Assembly (NCBI GenBank): GCA_030614585.1 | Contig: JAUWTT010000034.1 | Location: 1-15,104, forward strand | Length of the DNA: 15,104 bases | Reading direction: 5' to 3' | DNA from: Acidobacteriota bacterium | GTDB lineage: Bacteria > Acidobacteriota > UBA6911 > RPQK01 > JAPXNP01 | Shown: positions 5,622 to 14,185 of the stretch, in pieces | How positions within the stretch are numbered: position 1 is the first letter of the stretch | Layout of the letters: the number at the start of each line of letters is the position of its first letter | The notes under the pieces: generated by a model | What the model was told of the DNA's origin: nothing | Database searches by the model: none | Seen by the model: only the letters and a program-made list of their open reading frames with translations | Program-made: the position numbers and the translations under genes

Positions 5622-6530
5622 TCAGCCCACAAGATCCTGCAGCGCTTCACCCAGAACGGGAAACCGAAACGAGAACCCCGCTTCGAGAGATTTCCGGGGT
5701 AACACTCGCTGACCTTCGAGGAGCAAGGCCCTGCCCATTTCACCTGCAGCAATCCGCAAGGCGAATTCAGGAACAGCGGGCATCTGAGGGCGATTCAAGA
5801 CCCGGCAGAGCTCAGAAGTGAACTCCCGGTTAGTTGATGGATTAGGCGCGGTTGCGTTGAGGGGTCCCCGAATTTCACTCTCACGCAGGGCGAAACTTAT
5901 CAAGCCAATTTCATCTTCAAGGTGGATCCACGGCATAAACTGCCGGCCGCTGCCCAGCGGGCCGCCGAGATAGAATCGGAAGGGCAGAAGCATCTTCGAA
6001 AGCGCTCCTCCATCACGAGCAAGGACACTTCCAGTCCGCAGCAGTACAACTCTCACACCCAAGTCGGCTGCAGCCAGAGCCTCCCTCTCCCACTCTTCAC
6101 ATACATCGGCCAGAAACCCTTGGCCCCGCTCGCTGGTCTCGTCCAGTTCCTCAGCTTTTCGGTCGCCGTAGAACCCAACCGCCGATGCACTGATCAGTAT
6201 TCGAGGTGGCTGAGAGCTTTGTCGCCAGGATTCGACAAGGTTTCGAGTCCCATTGATTCGGCTATCGCGAATGAGCCGTTTCTGCTTTTTTGACCATCTC
6301 CTTCGGGCAATCGGCTCGCCGGCAAGATGCACAACCGCATCGAGTCCATCCAGGTGACCGGGATTCGGAGGCCCTGATCCCGGATCCCAAACGACTGAAA
6401 GTTGAGAAATCCCATCCCGTTCAGTTGTGTTTCGCCGCGAGAAGCGCACGACTTGCCAACCCTTACGCTCGAGATCCCTGCAAAGGTGCTTTCCAATGAG
6501 GCCGGAGGCCCCTGTGATGCCAATCTTCAT
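5622..6530 (-). CDS. TIGR01777-family epimerase-like SDR protein (YfcH/SDR39U1 type)
   Basis: The predicted protein of 302 residues matches the family's usual length. It opens with MKIGITGASGLIGKHL, an extended-SDR Rossmann fold with GxxGxxG at residues 7-13. Further family signatures are VWDPGSG, LDGLDAVVHLAGEPIA, RRWSKKQKRLIRDSRI and SASAVGFYGDR, where the last has Tyr in the usual active-site region but no classical YxxxK. A C-terminal FRFPVLGEAL segment corresponds to the DUF1731-like end of the family. It should bind NAD(P); the substrate is unknown (the family has been loosely tied to cell division in cyanobacteria and to complex I-linked SDR39U1 in animals). ATG 6530 has GAGG seven nucleotides upstream. 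It is a single-gene unit downstream of tRNA-Gln. Confidence 0.88.
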   Translation of the reverse strand: MKIGITGASGLIGKHLCRDLERKGWQVVRFSRRNTTERDGISQLSVVWDPGSGPPNPGHLDGLDAVVHLAGEPIARRRWSKKQKRLIRDSRINGTRNLVESWRQSSQPPRILISASAVGFYGDRKAEELDETSERGQGFLADVCEEWEREALAAADLGVRVVLLRTGSVLARDGGALSKMLLPFRFYLGGPLGSGRQFMPWIHLEDEIGLISFALRESEIRGPLNATAPNPSTNREFTSELCRVLNRPQMPAVPEFALRIAAGEMGRALLLEGQRVLPRKSLEAGFSFRFPVLGEALQDLVG

Positions 6531-6679
6531 GAATCCTCATGCCGAGTCGGTTTCCACGATTCTATCCTAACCCACATTTCTCACCAGCCAGCGAAAACTG
6601 TGGCACTGCCGGCTGACGATCGGGGACTCCGAGAGTCTGTTTGGGACTGGACGTTCGAGGATTGACTCTTCCCAGAGAA

Positions 6680-6753
<74 letters not shown>

Positions 6754-6775
6754 GCACTCGGGTTTGGAGCCCGCA

Positions 6776-6784
6776 ATTATAGCA
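6776..6784 (-). promoter_or_regulatory. Extended -10 promoter of tRNA-Gln
   Basis: On the minus strand, TGC-TATAAT is a perfect -10 with an extended TGn, followed by a GC-rich discriminator (TGCGGGC) before a start near 6769. There is no good -35 hexamer at the right distance. The GC-rich discriminator is typical of stable-RNA promoters under stringent control (known in E. coli; inferred here). Confidence 0.55.
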
Positions 6785-6820
6785 AAAACCTGGCGCGCGT
6801 TTCTTGAATGACAATCGCCA
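6784..6820 (-). terminator. Possible weak terminator of the ATP synthase operon
   Basis: On the minus strand, TGGCG (6816-6820) can pair with CGCCA (6791-6795) across a 20-nt loop, and GG plus a T5 run follows (6784-6790). The stem is only 5 bp and overlaps the tRNA promoter region, so readthrough into the tRNA is possible. Confidence 0.25.
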
Positions 6821-6863
6821 TTCGTTGTTGGCTCGTCCGTGTGTCGTTGAGTCGGTATTGCGG

Positions 6864-7286
6864 CTATTGCTTCTCCGCCGCAGAGACTTCCAGGCGAGCC
6901 ACTGACTTCTCCCACAGTTCGAGGGCAGCCGCAAAATCGCTGTCCGGATCTTTCGATTTCAACAGGTTGTCAGCCTTGTCCTTATCGGATTTTGCTTCTC
7001 CGCGAACAATCTCTGAAGCGGCCTCAACCTGTTCGGCCAGCACGGAGACCTGGTCAGAGAGGATTTCTGCAAAGCCCCAACTGCAGAAGAAACGTTCCTC
7101 ATCGTCCCCTTTCCGTACCGTAATGACTCCTATCTTCAACTCAGACAGGAGCGGAGCATGCCCGGGAAGAATCCCCATGTATCCGTTGATACCGGGGACA
7201 GTGACGGCGTCAACTTCGCCGCAGTAGAACTGCTTTTCCGGGGTGACGATTTCCAGTTGGATTGAATTCGGAAGTTTCTCTGCCAT
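6864..7286 (-). CDS. atpC: F-type ATP synthase epsilon subunit
   Basis: The predicted protein of 140 residues is normal for the family. The N-terminal beta-sandwich carries the conserved GYMGILPGHAPLLSEL segment (about residues 35-50). The C-terminal half (about 85-138) is helical and charged, matching the regulatory helices of epsilon. Known role: a central-stalk subunit that binds gamma and the c-ring and can inhibit ATP hydrolysis. It is the last gene of the operon. The beta stop and this ATG are one base apart (TAA-C-ATG), so translational coupling is likely. Confidence 0.95.
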   Translation of the reverse strand: MAEKLPNSIQLEIVTPEKQFYCGEVDAVTVPGINGYMGILPGHAPLLSELKIGVITVRKGDDEERFFCSWGFAEILSDQVSVLAEQVEAASEIVRGEAKSDKDKADNLLKSKDPDSDFAAALELWEKSVARLEVSAAEKQ

Positions 7287-7287
7287 G

Positions 7288-8706
7288 TTAGGACGCTTCC
7301 ATCTGTTCGGCCTTCTCGAGGACCTCCTCTATTCCCCCCACCATATAGAAAGCCTGTTCCGGAATTTCATCATATTTCCCCTCGCAGATCTCTCTAAAAC
7401 CATTGATCGACTCACCGATTGGAACATATTTTCCTTTGATTCCGGTGAACTGTTCAGCGACGAAGAAGGGCTGCGACAGGAACTTCTCAATCTTCCGAGC
7501 CCGGGAAACCGTCAACTTGTCGTCTTCTGAGAGCTCATCAATACCGAGGATGGCAATAATATCCTGGAGATCCTTATACCGCTGGAGAACGTTCTGAACG
7601 GTTCGGGCAACTCCGTAATGTTCCTCGCCGATGACACGGGGGTCGAGAATTCTACTCGTAGAGGCCAGAGGATCCACCGCCGGGTAGATGCCCATCTCTG
7701 CGATCGACCGCTCAAGGTTGGTCGTCGCATCCAGGTGAGCGAATGCCGTGGCCGGAGCCGGATCCGTATAATCATCTGCGGGAACGTAGATCGCCTGAAT
7801 CGAGGTAATGGAGCCGGCGCGAGTGCTGGTGATCCGTTCTTGCAGTTCGCCCATTTCCGTCGCCAGGTTTGGCTGGTAGCCAACTGCCGAAGGCATGCGG
7901 CCCAACAAAGCAGATACTTCCGAACCCGCTTGGGTGAATCGAAAAATATTGTCAATAAAGAGGAGAACGTCCTGTCCCTCTTCGTCGCGAAAATACTCGG
8001 CAACGGTCAGACCTGTCAGCCCGACCCGTAACCTGGCCCCGGGCGGTTCGGTCATCTGCCCGTATATGAGTGCCGCCTTGTCGATAACCCCGGACTCATT
8101 CATCTCCAACCAGAGATCATTCCCCTCGCGGGTCCGCTCGCCAACACCAGCGAAAACAGAGAATCCTCCATGCTGGGTCGCAATCCGGTTGATCAACTCC
8201 ATGATGATCACCGTCTTGCCCACCCCGGCACCGCCAAAGAGTCCGATCTTCCCCCCTTTTGAGAACGGTTCGATCAGATCTATGACCTTGATTCCTGTTT
8301 CCAGCATCTCGGTGTCGGTGTTCTGATCTTCAAGCGAAGGAGCGGGTCTGTGAATGGGATAGCGCTTCTCAGCCTTCACGGGCCCCCTTTCGTCCACCGG
8401 TTCGCCGAGCACGTTTATGACCCTTCCCAGGGTCGCCCTCCCAACAGGGACTGAGATCGGCTCGCCTAGATCCACGGCCTTCATTCCGCGGACCATTCCA
8501 TCTGTGGGCTCCATGGCGACACATTTGATCACACCCTCGCCCAGATGCAGGGCGACCTCGAGAGTTATATCAATCGGAACAGGTGTATCGAACCCTTCAG
8601 ATGTGATCCGGATTGCGTTGTAAATTGCAGGGATGTGTTCTCCCTCAAACTTCACGTCTACAACGGGGCCAAGAACCTGAAGAACCTTCCCCTCAACTCG
8701 CTCCAT
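7288..8706 (-). CDS. atpD: F-type ATP synthase beta subunit (catalytic)
   Basis: The protein has 472 residues. Walker A GGAGVGKT is at 158-165, the catalytic Glu lies in GVGERTREGNDL (E190), and AYVPADDYTDPAP-type sequence and a DELSEED-equivalent ELSEDD near the C-terminus are visible. It forms the three catalytic sites of F1 with alpha. ATG 8706 (MERVEGKVLQVLGPVVDV) is preferred because GAGGAG lies 8 nt upstream; a GTG at 8715 in the same frame sits on top of that Shine-Dalgarno sequence. It is 19 nt behind the gamma gene. Confidence 0.97.
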   Translation of the reverse strand: MERVEGKVLQVLGPVVDVKFEGEHIPAIYNAIRITSEGFDTPVPIDITLEVALHLGEGVIKCVAMEPTDGMVRGMKAVDLGEPISVPVGRATLGRVINVLGEPVDERGPVKAEKRYPIHRPAPSLEDQNTDTEMLETGIKVIDLIEPFSKGGKIGLFGGAGVGKTVIIMELINRIATQHGGFSVFAGVGERTREGNDLWLEMNESGVIDKAALIYGQMTEPPGARLRVGLTGLTVAEYFRDEEGQDVLLFIDNIFRFTQAGSEVSALLGRMPSAVGYQPNLATEMGELQERITSTRAGSITSIQAIYVPADDYTDPAPATAFAHLDATTNLERSIAEMGIYPAVDPLASTSRILDPRVIGEEHYGVARTVQNVLQRYKDLQDIIAILGIDELSEDDKLTVSRARKIEKFLSQPFFVAEQFTGIKGKYVPIGESINGFREICEGKYDEIPEQAFYMVGGIEEVLEKAEQMEAS

Positions 8707-8725
8707 TTCATCCACTCCTCAATTC

Positions 8726-9592
8726 CTAAAGTGCATTGGCACCACTAACGACTTCGATGATCTCGGTTGTGATCGAGGCCTGCCGGACACGGTTTATGTG
8801 CAACGTAATCTTATCGATCATTTCCTCGGCATTGTTCGTCGCCGACTCCATGGCAGTCATCCGGGCCCCCTGCTCCGAAGCCTCTGACTCGAGCATGGCC
8901 CGGAAGATCTGAGTTTCGACGTGCTTGGGTAACAGATTGTCAAAGATCACTGCAGGTGGTTGTTCATAAATGTAGTCCAGGAGAACATCCTGCTCCGAAA
9001 CCTGTTCCAAGCGCCGAATAGGAAGCAGCGGTTCAAGCACGATCTCCTGAGAAATCACCGATTTAAACTGGTTGTACAACAGATAGACCGCATCCAACTC
9101 GGTCTCCGAATAGTATCGTATGACATTCCCGGCAATATCCTGAGCATACGAGAAGTCTATCCGACTCATGATATTCAGATACTGATGCTTGATCGGCCAG
9201 GGTCTTTTCTTGAACCACTCATAACCCTTCCTGCCTACCAAGGTAAGACTGAGGGATTCGTTGACCTCTTCCTTCTCTATGAACCGGACAGCTGATTTGA
9301 TGATGTTGCTATTGAAAGCACCACACAAGCCTTTGTCCCCAGTCACCACCAGGAGCATCACCTTTTCGGCGTCGCGCAGTTCGAGCAGAGGATGTCCGGT
9401 TGGTTCAACCCTGCTAGCCAGAGAATTGAGTACAGCCAGCATCCGGTTTGCGTACGGCCTCGCTGAAAAGACCCTCTCCTGAGCCCGTCTCAGTTTTGAC
9501 GCTGCTACGAACTTCATCGCACGAGTGATCTGTCTGATGTTTCGGACCGATCGAACTCTACGCCTTAAGTCGATTAAATTTCCACCAGGCAT
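8726..9592 (-). CDS. atpG: F-type ATP synthase gamma subunit
   Basis: This protein of 288 residues is the rotating central shaft of F1. The N-terminus MPGGNLIDLRRRVRSVRNIRQITRAMKFV is the classical gamma start helix, and GDKGLCGAFN lies at about 85-95. The C-terminus has ATNNAEEMIDKITLHINRVRQASITTEI, the helix that enters the alpha3beta3 core. It lies between the alpha gene (49-nt gap) and the beta gene (19-nt gap). Confidence 0.96.
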   Translation of the reverse strand: MPGGNLIDLRRRVRSVRNIRQITRAMKFVAASKLRRAQERVFSARPYANRMLAVLNSLASRVEPTGHPLLELRDAEKVMLLVVTGDKGLCGAFNSNIIKSAVRFIEKEEVNESLSLTLVGRKGYEWFKKRPWPIKHQYLNIMSRIDFSYAQDIAGNVIRYYSETELDAVYLLYNQFKSVISQEIVLEPLLPIRRLEQVSEQDVLLDYIYEQPPAVIFDNLLPKHVETQIFRAMLESEASEQGARMTAMESATNNAEEMIDKITLHINRVRQASITTEIIEVVSGANAL

Positions 9593-9641
9593 TTCGAATA
9601 TCCCAAGCTCGACGTTTCATTCGGCTTCAGCTCGAAGCCCA

Positions 9642-11171
9642 TTAAGTCGAACGCGCTTCCACTTCCTCTTTGAAACGCTCCTTGTATTCCACAATTGCCT
9701 CTTGGAGCGCTTCCTCAGTTTCCTCGTCGAGGACACCCTTTTCTCGTATGGCCGTCAAAATACCGGCCTTACTAGCCGCCATGAACTCGTTCAGTCCGGA
9801 TTCGAACGCTTCAATATCCTCAACTTCCAAGTCATCGAGGAATCCTTTCGTCCCGGCATAAACGGCAACAATCTGTTTTTCCACAGCCAGCGGCTGATAC
9901 TGCTTCTGTTTCAGGAGTTCGGTCAGACGGACTCCCCTGGCCAGCTGACGCTGTGTAGCCTTGTCAAGGTCCGATCCAAACTGGGCAAACGCTGCCAGTT
10001 CCCGATACTGTGCAAGGTCCAGCCGGAGCGTGCCCGCAATCTTTTTCATCGCTTTGATCTGCGCTGCTCCTCCGACCCGGCTTACCGAGTAACCCACATT
10101 GATTGCCGGCCTGATCCCCGAATAGAACAGATCAGATTCCAGAAAGATCTGACCGTCGGTAATCGAAATCACGTTGGTTGGAATGTACGCCGATATGTCT
10201 CCTGCCTGCGTTTCGATCACGGGAAGAGCCGTCAGACTACCTCCGCCCTTCTCATCGTTGAGTTTGGCAGCTCTCTCGAGCAAGCGGCTGTGCAAATAAA
10301 AGACATCGCCCGGGAAAGCCTCACGCCCGGGAGGACGCCTCAAAAGCAGAGAGATCTCTCGATACGCGGCTGCATGCTTGGAAAGATCATCATAGATAAT
10401 CAAGCAGTGCTGACCATGATCCCTGAAGTACTCTCCCATCGAACATCCTGCGTACGGAGCGAGGTACTGCATGGTTGCCGGATCCGAGGATGCAGCAGAT
10501 ATCACAATCGACTTCTCCATCACACCGTACTCTTCGAGCGTCTTGACCACCCGTGCAATGGTGGACCGCTTCTGTCCGATGGCGACGTAGATACAGATGA
10601 CGCCGGTATCTTTCTGATTGATCATCGCGTCGATAGCGATTGCGCTCTTCCCGGTCTGGCGATCCCCAATGATCAACTCTCTCTGACCTCTGCCGATCGG
10701 AATCATCGAATCAATGGCTTTCAAGCCGGTTTGCAGTGGCTCTCGAACCGGTTGTCGGTCAATAACACCGGGAGCCAGGCGCTCCACGGGGTTGTTCATT
10801 TCAGCGGAGATCGGCCCTTTATCGTCCTGCGGTGTACCCAACGGGTCAACCACACGTCCGAGTAACTCCGGCCCCACCGGAACCTGCATGATTCGCTTGG
10901 TTCTTCTGACGAGGTCACCCTCCTTGACGGCGTGAATCTCGCCAAAAAGGATAGCTCCTACGCTATCCTCTTCGAGGTTCAAGGCAAGTCCGAAAACGTT
11001 GTTCGGGAACTCCAGCAGTTCGAGGGACATCGCCTTGTCAAGGCCATGCACACGGGCAACGCCGTCACCGGTCGAAATGACCGTACCAACCTCACTGACG
11101 ACGACCCCACTCTCGTAATCCTTGATCTGCTGCTTGATGATCTCACTGATTTCTTCTGCTCTTATGGCCAT
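9642..11171 (-). CDS. atpA: F-type ATP synthase alpha subunit
   Basis: The 509-residue regulatory subunit of the F1 hexamer has Walker A GDRQTGKSA at 169-177 and the conserved SVSRVGGAAQIKAMKK with the arginine finger at R365. Other signatures are VGTVISTGDGVARVHGL, PGREAFPGDVFYLHSRLLER and AYIPTNVISITDGQIFLE. An AGGGACGG sequence precedes the ATG. It follows the delta gene by 27 nt. No truncation or odd substitution was seen. Confidence 0.97.
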   Translation of the reverse strand: MAIRAEEISEIIKQQIKDYESGVVVSEVGTVISTGDGVARVHGLDKAMSLELLEFPNNVFGLALNLEEDSVGAILFGEIHAVKEGDLVRRTKRIMQVPVGPELLGRVVDPLGTPQDDKGPISAEMNNPVERLAPGVIDRQPVREPLQTGLKAIDSMIPIGRGQRELIIGDRQTGKSAIAIDAMINQKDTGVICIYVAIGQKRSTIARVVKTLEEYGVMEKSIVISAASSDPATMQYLAPYAGCSMGEYFRDHGQHCLIIYDDLSKHAAAYREISLLLRRPPGREAFPGDVFYLHSRLLERAAKLNDEKGGGSLTALPVIETQAGDISAYIPTNVISITDGQIFLESDLFYSGIRPAINVGYSVSRVGGAAQIKAMKKIAGTLRLDLAQYRELAAFAQFGSDLDKATQRQLARGVRLTELLKQKQYQPLAVEKQIVAVYAGTKGFLDDLEVEDIEAFESGLNEFMAASKAGILTAIREKGVLDEETEEALQEAIVEYKERFKEEVEARST

Positions 11172-11198
11172 TTTCCGTCCCTTGTCCTGGTTTACTGA

Positions 11199-11735
11199 TC
11201 AAACCTCAAGCTGACGACGAAGTTGATCCAACTCAGTCTGAATGGTTCCATCAAAAACCGTGGATCCAACTTGCAGTTTCAGTCCTGCGATCAGAGATAC
11301 GTCTATCCGATACTTAAGTTTTACTTGTTTTCGGGTCACTTTAGTCATGGTCTCCTCGAGCCGCTCTTTCATGGCAGCCCCGAGGGGGTATGCCGAAAGC
11401 ACATCAACTCGAACAATACCCGCCCTTTCGTCCAATACCCAACCATATGCTTCCATGATCTCAGCCAGCTGCCCAGTACGATTCCGTTCGAGCAGCACCA
11501 GGAGGAAGTTGAGGACACTTCGATGGTATCCCGCTTTACCTGCGATCCCTCGGACGATATTCTGTTTCACATCGAGTGGAAGTACGGGACTCGCAAGAGT
11601 CTCCTGCAATCCCTCATGGGCTGTAGCTAGTTCGAGGAACCCTGTGAGCTCTTCGCCCACTTTTTCCGAGACCCCCTGTTCAAAAGCAACATCCGCTAGT
11701 GCAGAAGCGTATTTCAACGCCGTCGATGACAACAT
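11199..11735 (-). CDS. atpH: F-type ATP synthase delta subunit (OSCP-like)
   Basis: This protein of 178 residues sits at the top of F1 and joins it to the b/b' peripheral stalk. The N-terminus ALKYASALADVAFEQG and the C-terminal segment SLIAGLKLQVGSTVFDGTIQTELDQLRRQL are typical of the family. Its start codon overlaps the b stop as TGATG, sharing one base, so delta is probably translated by re-initiation after b. Confidence 0.94.
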   Translation of the reverse strand: MLSSTALKYASALADVAFEQGVSEKVGEELTGFLELATAHEGLQETLASPVLPLDVKQNIVRGIAGKAGYHRSVLNFLLVLLERNRTGQLAEIMEAYGWVLDERAGIVRVDVLSAYPLGAAMKERLEETMTKVTRKQVKLKYRIDVSLIAGLKLQVGSTVFDGTIQTELDQLRRQLEV

Positions 11736-12316
11736 CAGCTCTGCTCCCCATCAGCGGTGTCCAGCTTCACGATGAACCTTTCAACAACATGTTCCTTCGT
11801 ATCCTGATCCAACTCAGCTTCGATCTTGCTGCGAGCCATTTCAACGGCCAGCTCTGCCGCATATGCTTTGAGGTCTTGTCGAGCAGCTTTGGCTAAGCCG
11901 CCAATCTCTCTTTCCGCGGTCTGGATGACCTTCTCGACTTCCTTCTCACCCAACTCCAGAGCCCTTCTTCGCTCCGCCTGGGCCTCTTCTTCTGCTTGTC
12001 GCCTCAACTCTTCGAGTTCTTCATCCAACGCGCCGACACGCCTCTCCATTTCCTCAAGCTTGGATTCTGCATCCGCCCGGGCATCTTGGGCCGCTTCAAT
12101 TTCGTCGGCAATCCCCTGGCGGCGGCTGACGAAGAATTTTTTAATGGACTCTCGTGTGAAATAGTAAATTGCCCCTACCAGGATGAAGAGATTGGCCCAC
12201 CGACCGATCGTCTCGATCCAACCCCAACCACTCCCTTCACCCTCGGCCGCAAAAGCCGAAACAGGCAAGACAGCATAGATTGAGATTACTACCACCAGAG
12301 AAACGATTTTCTTCAC
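11735..12316 (-). CDS. atpF: F-type ATP synthase b subunit
   Basis: The 193-residue peripheral-stalk subunit starts at a GTG. It has an N-terminal hydrophobic signal-like stretch (KKIVSLVVVISIYAVLPVSAFA), then a second hydrophobic helix near residues 38-55 (NLFILVGAIYYFTRESIKKFF). After that comes a long charged coiled coil, rich in Glu, Arg and Ala, to the C-terminus. The double hydrophobic start is also seen in b subunits of Geobacter-type operons. It comes 111 nt after the b' gene, an unusually wide gap for this operon. Confidence 0.93.
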   Translation of the reverse strand: MKKIVSLVVVISIYAVLPVSAFAAEGEGSGWGWIETIGRWANLFILVGAIYYFTRESIKKFFVSRRQGIADEIEAAQDARADAESKLEEMERRVGALDEELEELRRQAEEEAQAERRRALELGEKEVEKVIQTAEREIGGLAKAARQDLKAYAAELAVEMARSKIEAELDQDTKEHVVERFIVKLDTADGEQS

Positions 12317-12404
12317 TGGACTATCCCGGATTCCTGAAACCCAACCGGATTTACAATTTCATTTCTAAAGGAGAATTCCTCAGAGATGAGAAAACAAACC
12401 GAAC

Positions 12405-12420
12405 CAGCTACAAAAAGCTG
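12405..12420 (-). other. Small hairpin in the b'-b intergenic gap
   Basis: CAGCT-6-AGCTG on the minus strand, eight nucleotides downstream of the b' stop, is followed by T-rich sequence. It could be a partial attenuator or an mRNA processing point that sets b relative to b'. The stem is only 5 bp. Confidence 0.2.
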
Positions 12421-12427
12421 CTCATTT

Positions 12428-12847
12428 CTATTTCTCGAGGACTCGGTCGGCTATTAATTCGGCCATTCCCTCCGCGTCACTTTTCAATTTCTGCTTAACA
12501 GATTCGACTTCTTTATCCACCTCTACCTTCGCTCTATTCATCAACACTTCTGCTTCGCTTCTCGCTTCAGAGATCCTCCCTCGGCGTTCTTCCATCGTCT
12601 CTTTCCGCACAGCCTCCGCCAACTGATACCCTTTCTGTTTTTCCTGTTTGATCTTCTCCATATATTTCTGAAACAGGGCTTCTCGGTACTCCGTCTTTTG
12701 GGAAGCTTCCTCGCGCGTCTCGATAGTCAGACTACGTCGCTGATCAAGCACGTCGAGGAGCGGCTTGAAAAGAAGTTTGTTGAGCGCCCACAGAGTGAAT
12801 AGAAAGACGATTCCCGCAGCCAGAATTGTCCAATCAAGAGTTATCAT
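12428..12847 (-). CDS. atpF': F-type ATP synthase b' subunit (second peripheral-stalk subunit)
   Basis: The protein has 139 residues, with a single N-terminal membrane helix (WTILAAGIVFLFTLWALNKL) followed by FKPLLDVLDQRR and a long charged helical stalk rich in Glu/Lys/Arg. This is the usual architecture of b/b'. ATG 12847 was chosen because it opens the membrane helix; a TTG at 12880 would add 11 unconserved residues. It is the first gene of the operon. The a and c genes are not found upstream: the next gene is an unrelated EEP protein. They must be elsewhere. Confidence 0.87.
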   Translation of the reverse strand: MITLDWTILAAGIVFLFTLWALNKLLFKPLLDVLDQRRSLTIETREEASQKTEYREALFQKYMEKIKQEKQKGYQLAEAVRKETMEERRGRISEARSEAEVLMNRAKVEVDKEVESVKQKLKSDAEGMAELIADRVLEK

Positions 12848-12880
12848 AAAGTCCGCCCAACATCGCTCTCGGAAAGCCAA

Positions 12881-12909
12881 TTTCTAGCAGATTTACTGAC
12901 CAAGATCAA
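12881..12909 (-). promoter_or_regulatory. Candidate sigma-70 promoter of the ATP synthase operon
   Basis: On the minus strand, TTGATC (12904-12909) and TAGAAA (12881-12886) are separated by 17 nt. Initiation would be near 12874, with a leader of about 27 nt to ATG 12847. Each hexamer has four of six consensus bases. It lies in the only non-coding gap upstream of b'. Confidence 0.4.
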
Positions 12910-12959
12910 GAAGGTAGGTTTGGCTGGATGCCCTGGTAAGGAATAGGTTGATTCGCTTG

Positions 12960-13835
12960 CTATTCGGAACTGGTGAGAGGAGCGATCTCCATCTCACACC
13001 AGACCCAGGGATGATCCGACAGATACCCCCTATTTTTCCCTTTTGGAGCAGTCTCCTTCTTGGGTCCCCAATCCTTCTTGGCGTTAACAACGTTGATTGG
13101 GGCCGCCGCGCTGTAAAGAATATGGTCAATAGAGGGCGAAGTGATCGCGTTCTTCAGTTTGCATGTTGACAACAAAGTCCGCATAACATCACCATCAGTC
13201 GGTTCATTGAAATCCCCTCCGATAATAACGTCCAATGATACGTCTCTTACAGTGATTATGTCCGCCAATCTCCTGTGTTTTGAAGTCTGCCACGTCTGAC
13301 CTCCCGGCAAGTGCAGCGAATATAGCGCGAATTTCCTTCCATCGATTCTTGTCTCTACACGAACGACACTGGCAGGGCTCCACCCTTCCCCTTCCAGCGC
13401 GTCGTCAGTGCCGCCCGTCAGAGGGGTGCGGCTTAAAACGGACTTAAACTTGCCACCGTAATGCCCTGTTACGTCGCCCCATTTTGGAGCCTTGTGATCA
13501 GCCGACGAGATCGCTCCAACGTATACGTAATTCAGGCCAAGTTTCTCCGCTACCCGATGTGACCAATCCTTCACCTTTTCTCCCGCGTTAGCCTTGGGAA
13601 CTTCATTCAAGAATACGATATCTGGTTTTAAGGGCATCAAGGATGAGGCAACTTGCTCAGGTGTTGTCCATTGGCCGCAAGCGACGTTGTATGCTACCAG
13701 CCGGAGCCTAATCGTATTGTTTTCCCCCAGAGCCGTATGCACCACGAGCAAGGCTATAACGAAGACGAACCCCAAGATGACTGGCCCCACAAATCGTCTC
13801 CGAAAGAAGATGCTGCGATCCAACAACTGGTCCAT
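12960..13835 (-). CDS. Membrane-anchored endonuclease/exonuclease/phosphatase (EEP) family protein
   Basis: The predicted protein of 291 residues has an N-terminal membrane helix (about residues 15-36, PVILGFVFVIALLVVHTALG), so the catalytic domain is probably periplasmic. EEP hallmarks appear in order: LVAYNVACGQW with the metal-binding Asn, DIVFLNEV with Glu, YSLHLPGG with His, GGDFNEP with the Asp/Asn pair, and a terminal YLSDHPWVW with the Asp-His pair. The family includes nucleases, inositol phosphatases and sphingomyelinases, so the substrate is unknown. ATG 13835 has AGGAG seven nucleotides upstream, which settles the start over an upstream in-frame ATG at 13877. Confidence 0.85.
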   Translation of the reverse strand: MDQLLDRSIFFRRRFVGPVILGFVFVIALLVVHTALGENNTIRLRLVAYNVACGQWTTPEQVASSLMPLKPDIVFLNEVPKANAGEKVKDWSHRVAEKLGLNYVYVGAISSADHKAPKWGDVTGHYGGKFKSVLSRTPLTGGTDDALEGEGWSPASVVRVETRIDGRKFALYSLHLPGGQTWQTSKHRRLADIITVRDVSLDVIIGGDFNEPTDGDVMRTLLSTCKLKNAITSPSIDHILYSAAAPINVVNAKKDWGPKKETAPKGKNRGYLSDHPWVWCEMEIAPLTSSE

Positions 13836-14185
13836 TCTTTGCTCCTTCCAACGGACTTCGATCCAGCTAACATGCATTCAATAGCAAGATGCCCAATCCT
13901 CGTCCCTTAGCCGGGAATATTCAGCAACCTGCTGCATACCGCTCCCTGCGCCGTTGCTATCCGTTCTTTCGCAGATTATCGCTCTCCGACGTAATCAAGT
14001 ACAGGAGGTATGGAATGGACTAGGTTATGCTAAACTACCTGCGACCAGTTTCCAGACGGGAAAATCCCCTCGATTTGGTGAGGTATCAGGCAGGCCGAAA
14101 GAGCCCGCATAGGCTTATCCTATCGCCCTTGAATTAATGCCGGAACGGTGTTGACGCATAGGGGAGCGGAAAGGAGATCAGAGTA
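13836..14185. other. Divergent intergenic region with possible structured leader
   Basis: No gene was seen in these 350 bp. Divergent genes start on both sides, so at least two promoters are expected, but I could not identify convincing hexamers. On the plus strand, three small hairpins can form before the 14186 gene: TTTCC/GGAAA (14049-14063), CCTC/GAGG (14068-14083) and ATAGG/CCTAT (14109-14123). I did not recognise a known riboswitch class. Confidence 0.4.

Noticed and set aside
6625..6637. Terminator of tRNA-Gln (GACTC-CGA-GAGTC)
   Set aside because: The stem is 5 bp and is followed by CCCC and not by T residues on the minus strand.
9525..10865. Long plus-strand open frame (446 codons) opposite atpA
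   Set aside because: It is antisense to a well-conserved atpA and atpG and its protein has no family character; it is a codon-bias shadow.
14011..14040. Mini-ORF MEWTRLC after AGGAGGT
   Set aside because: The ribosome site is almost touching the ATG, seven codons only, and nothing suggests a leader peptide.
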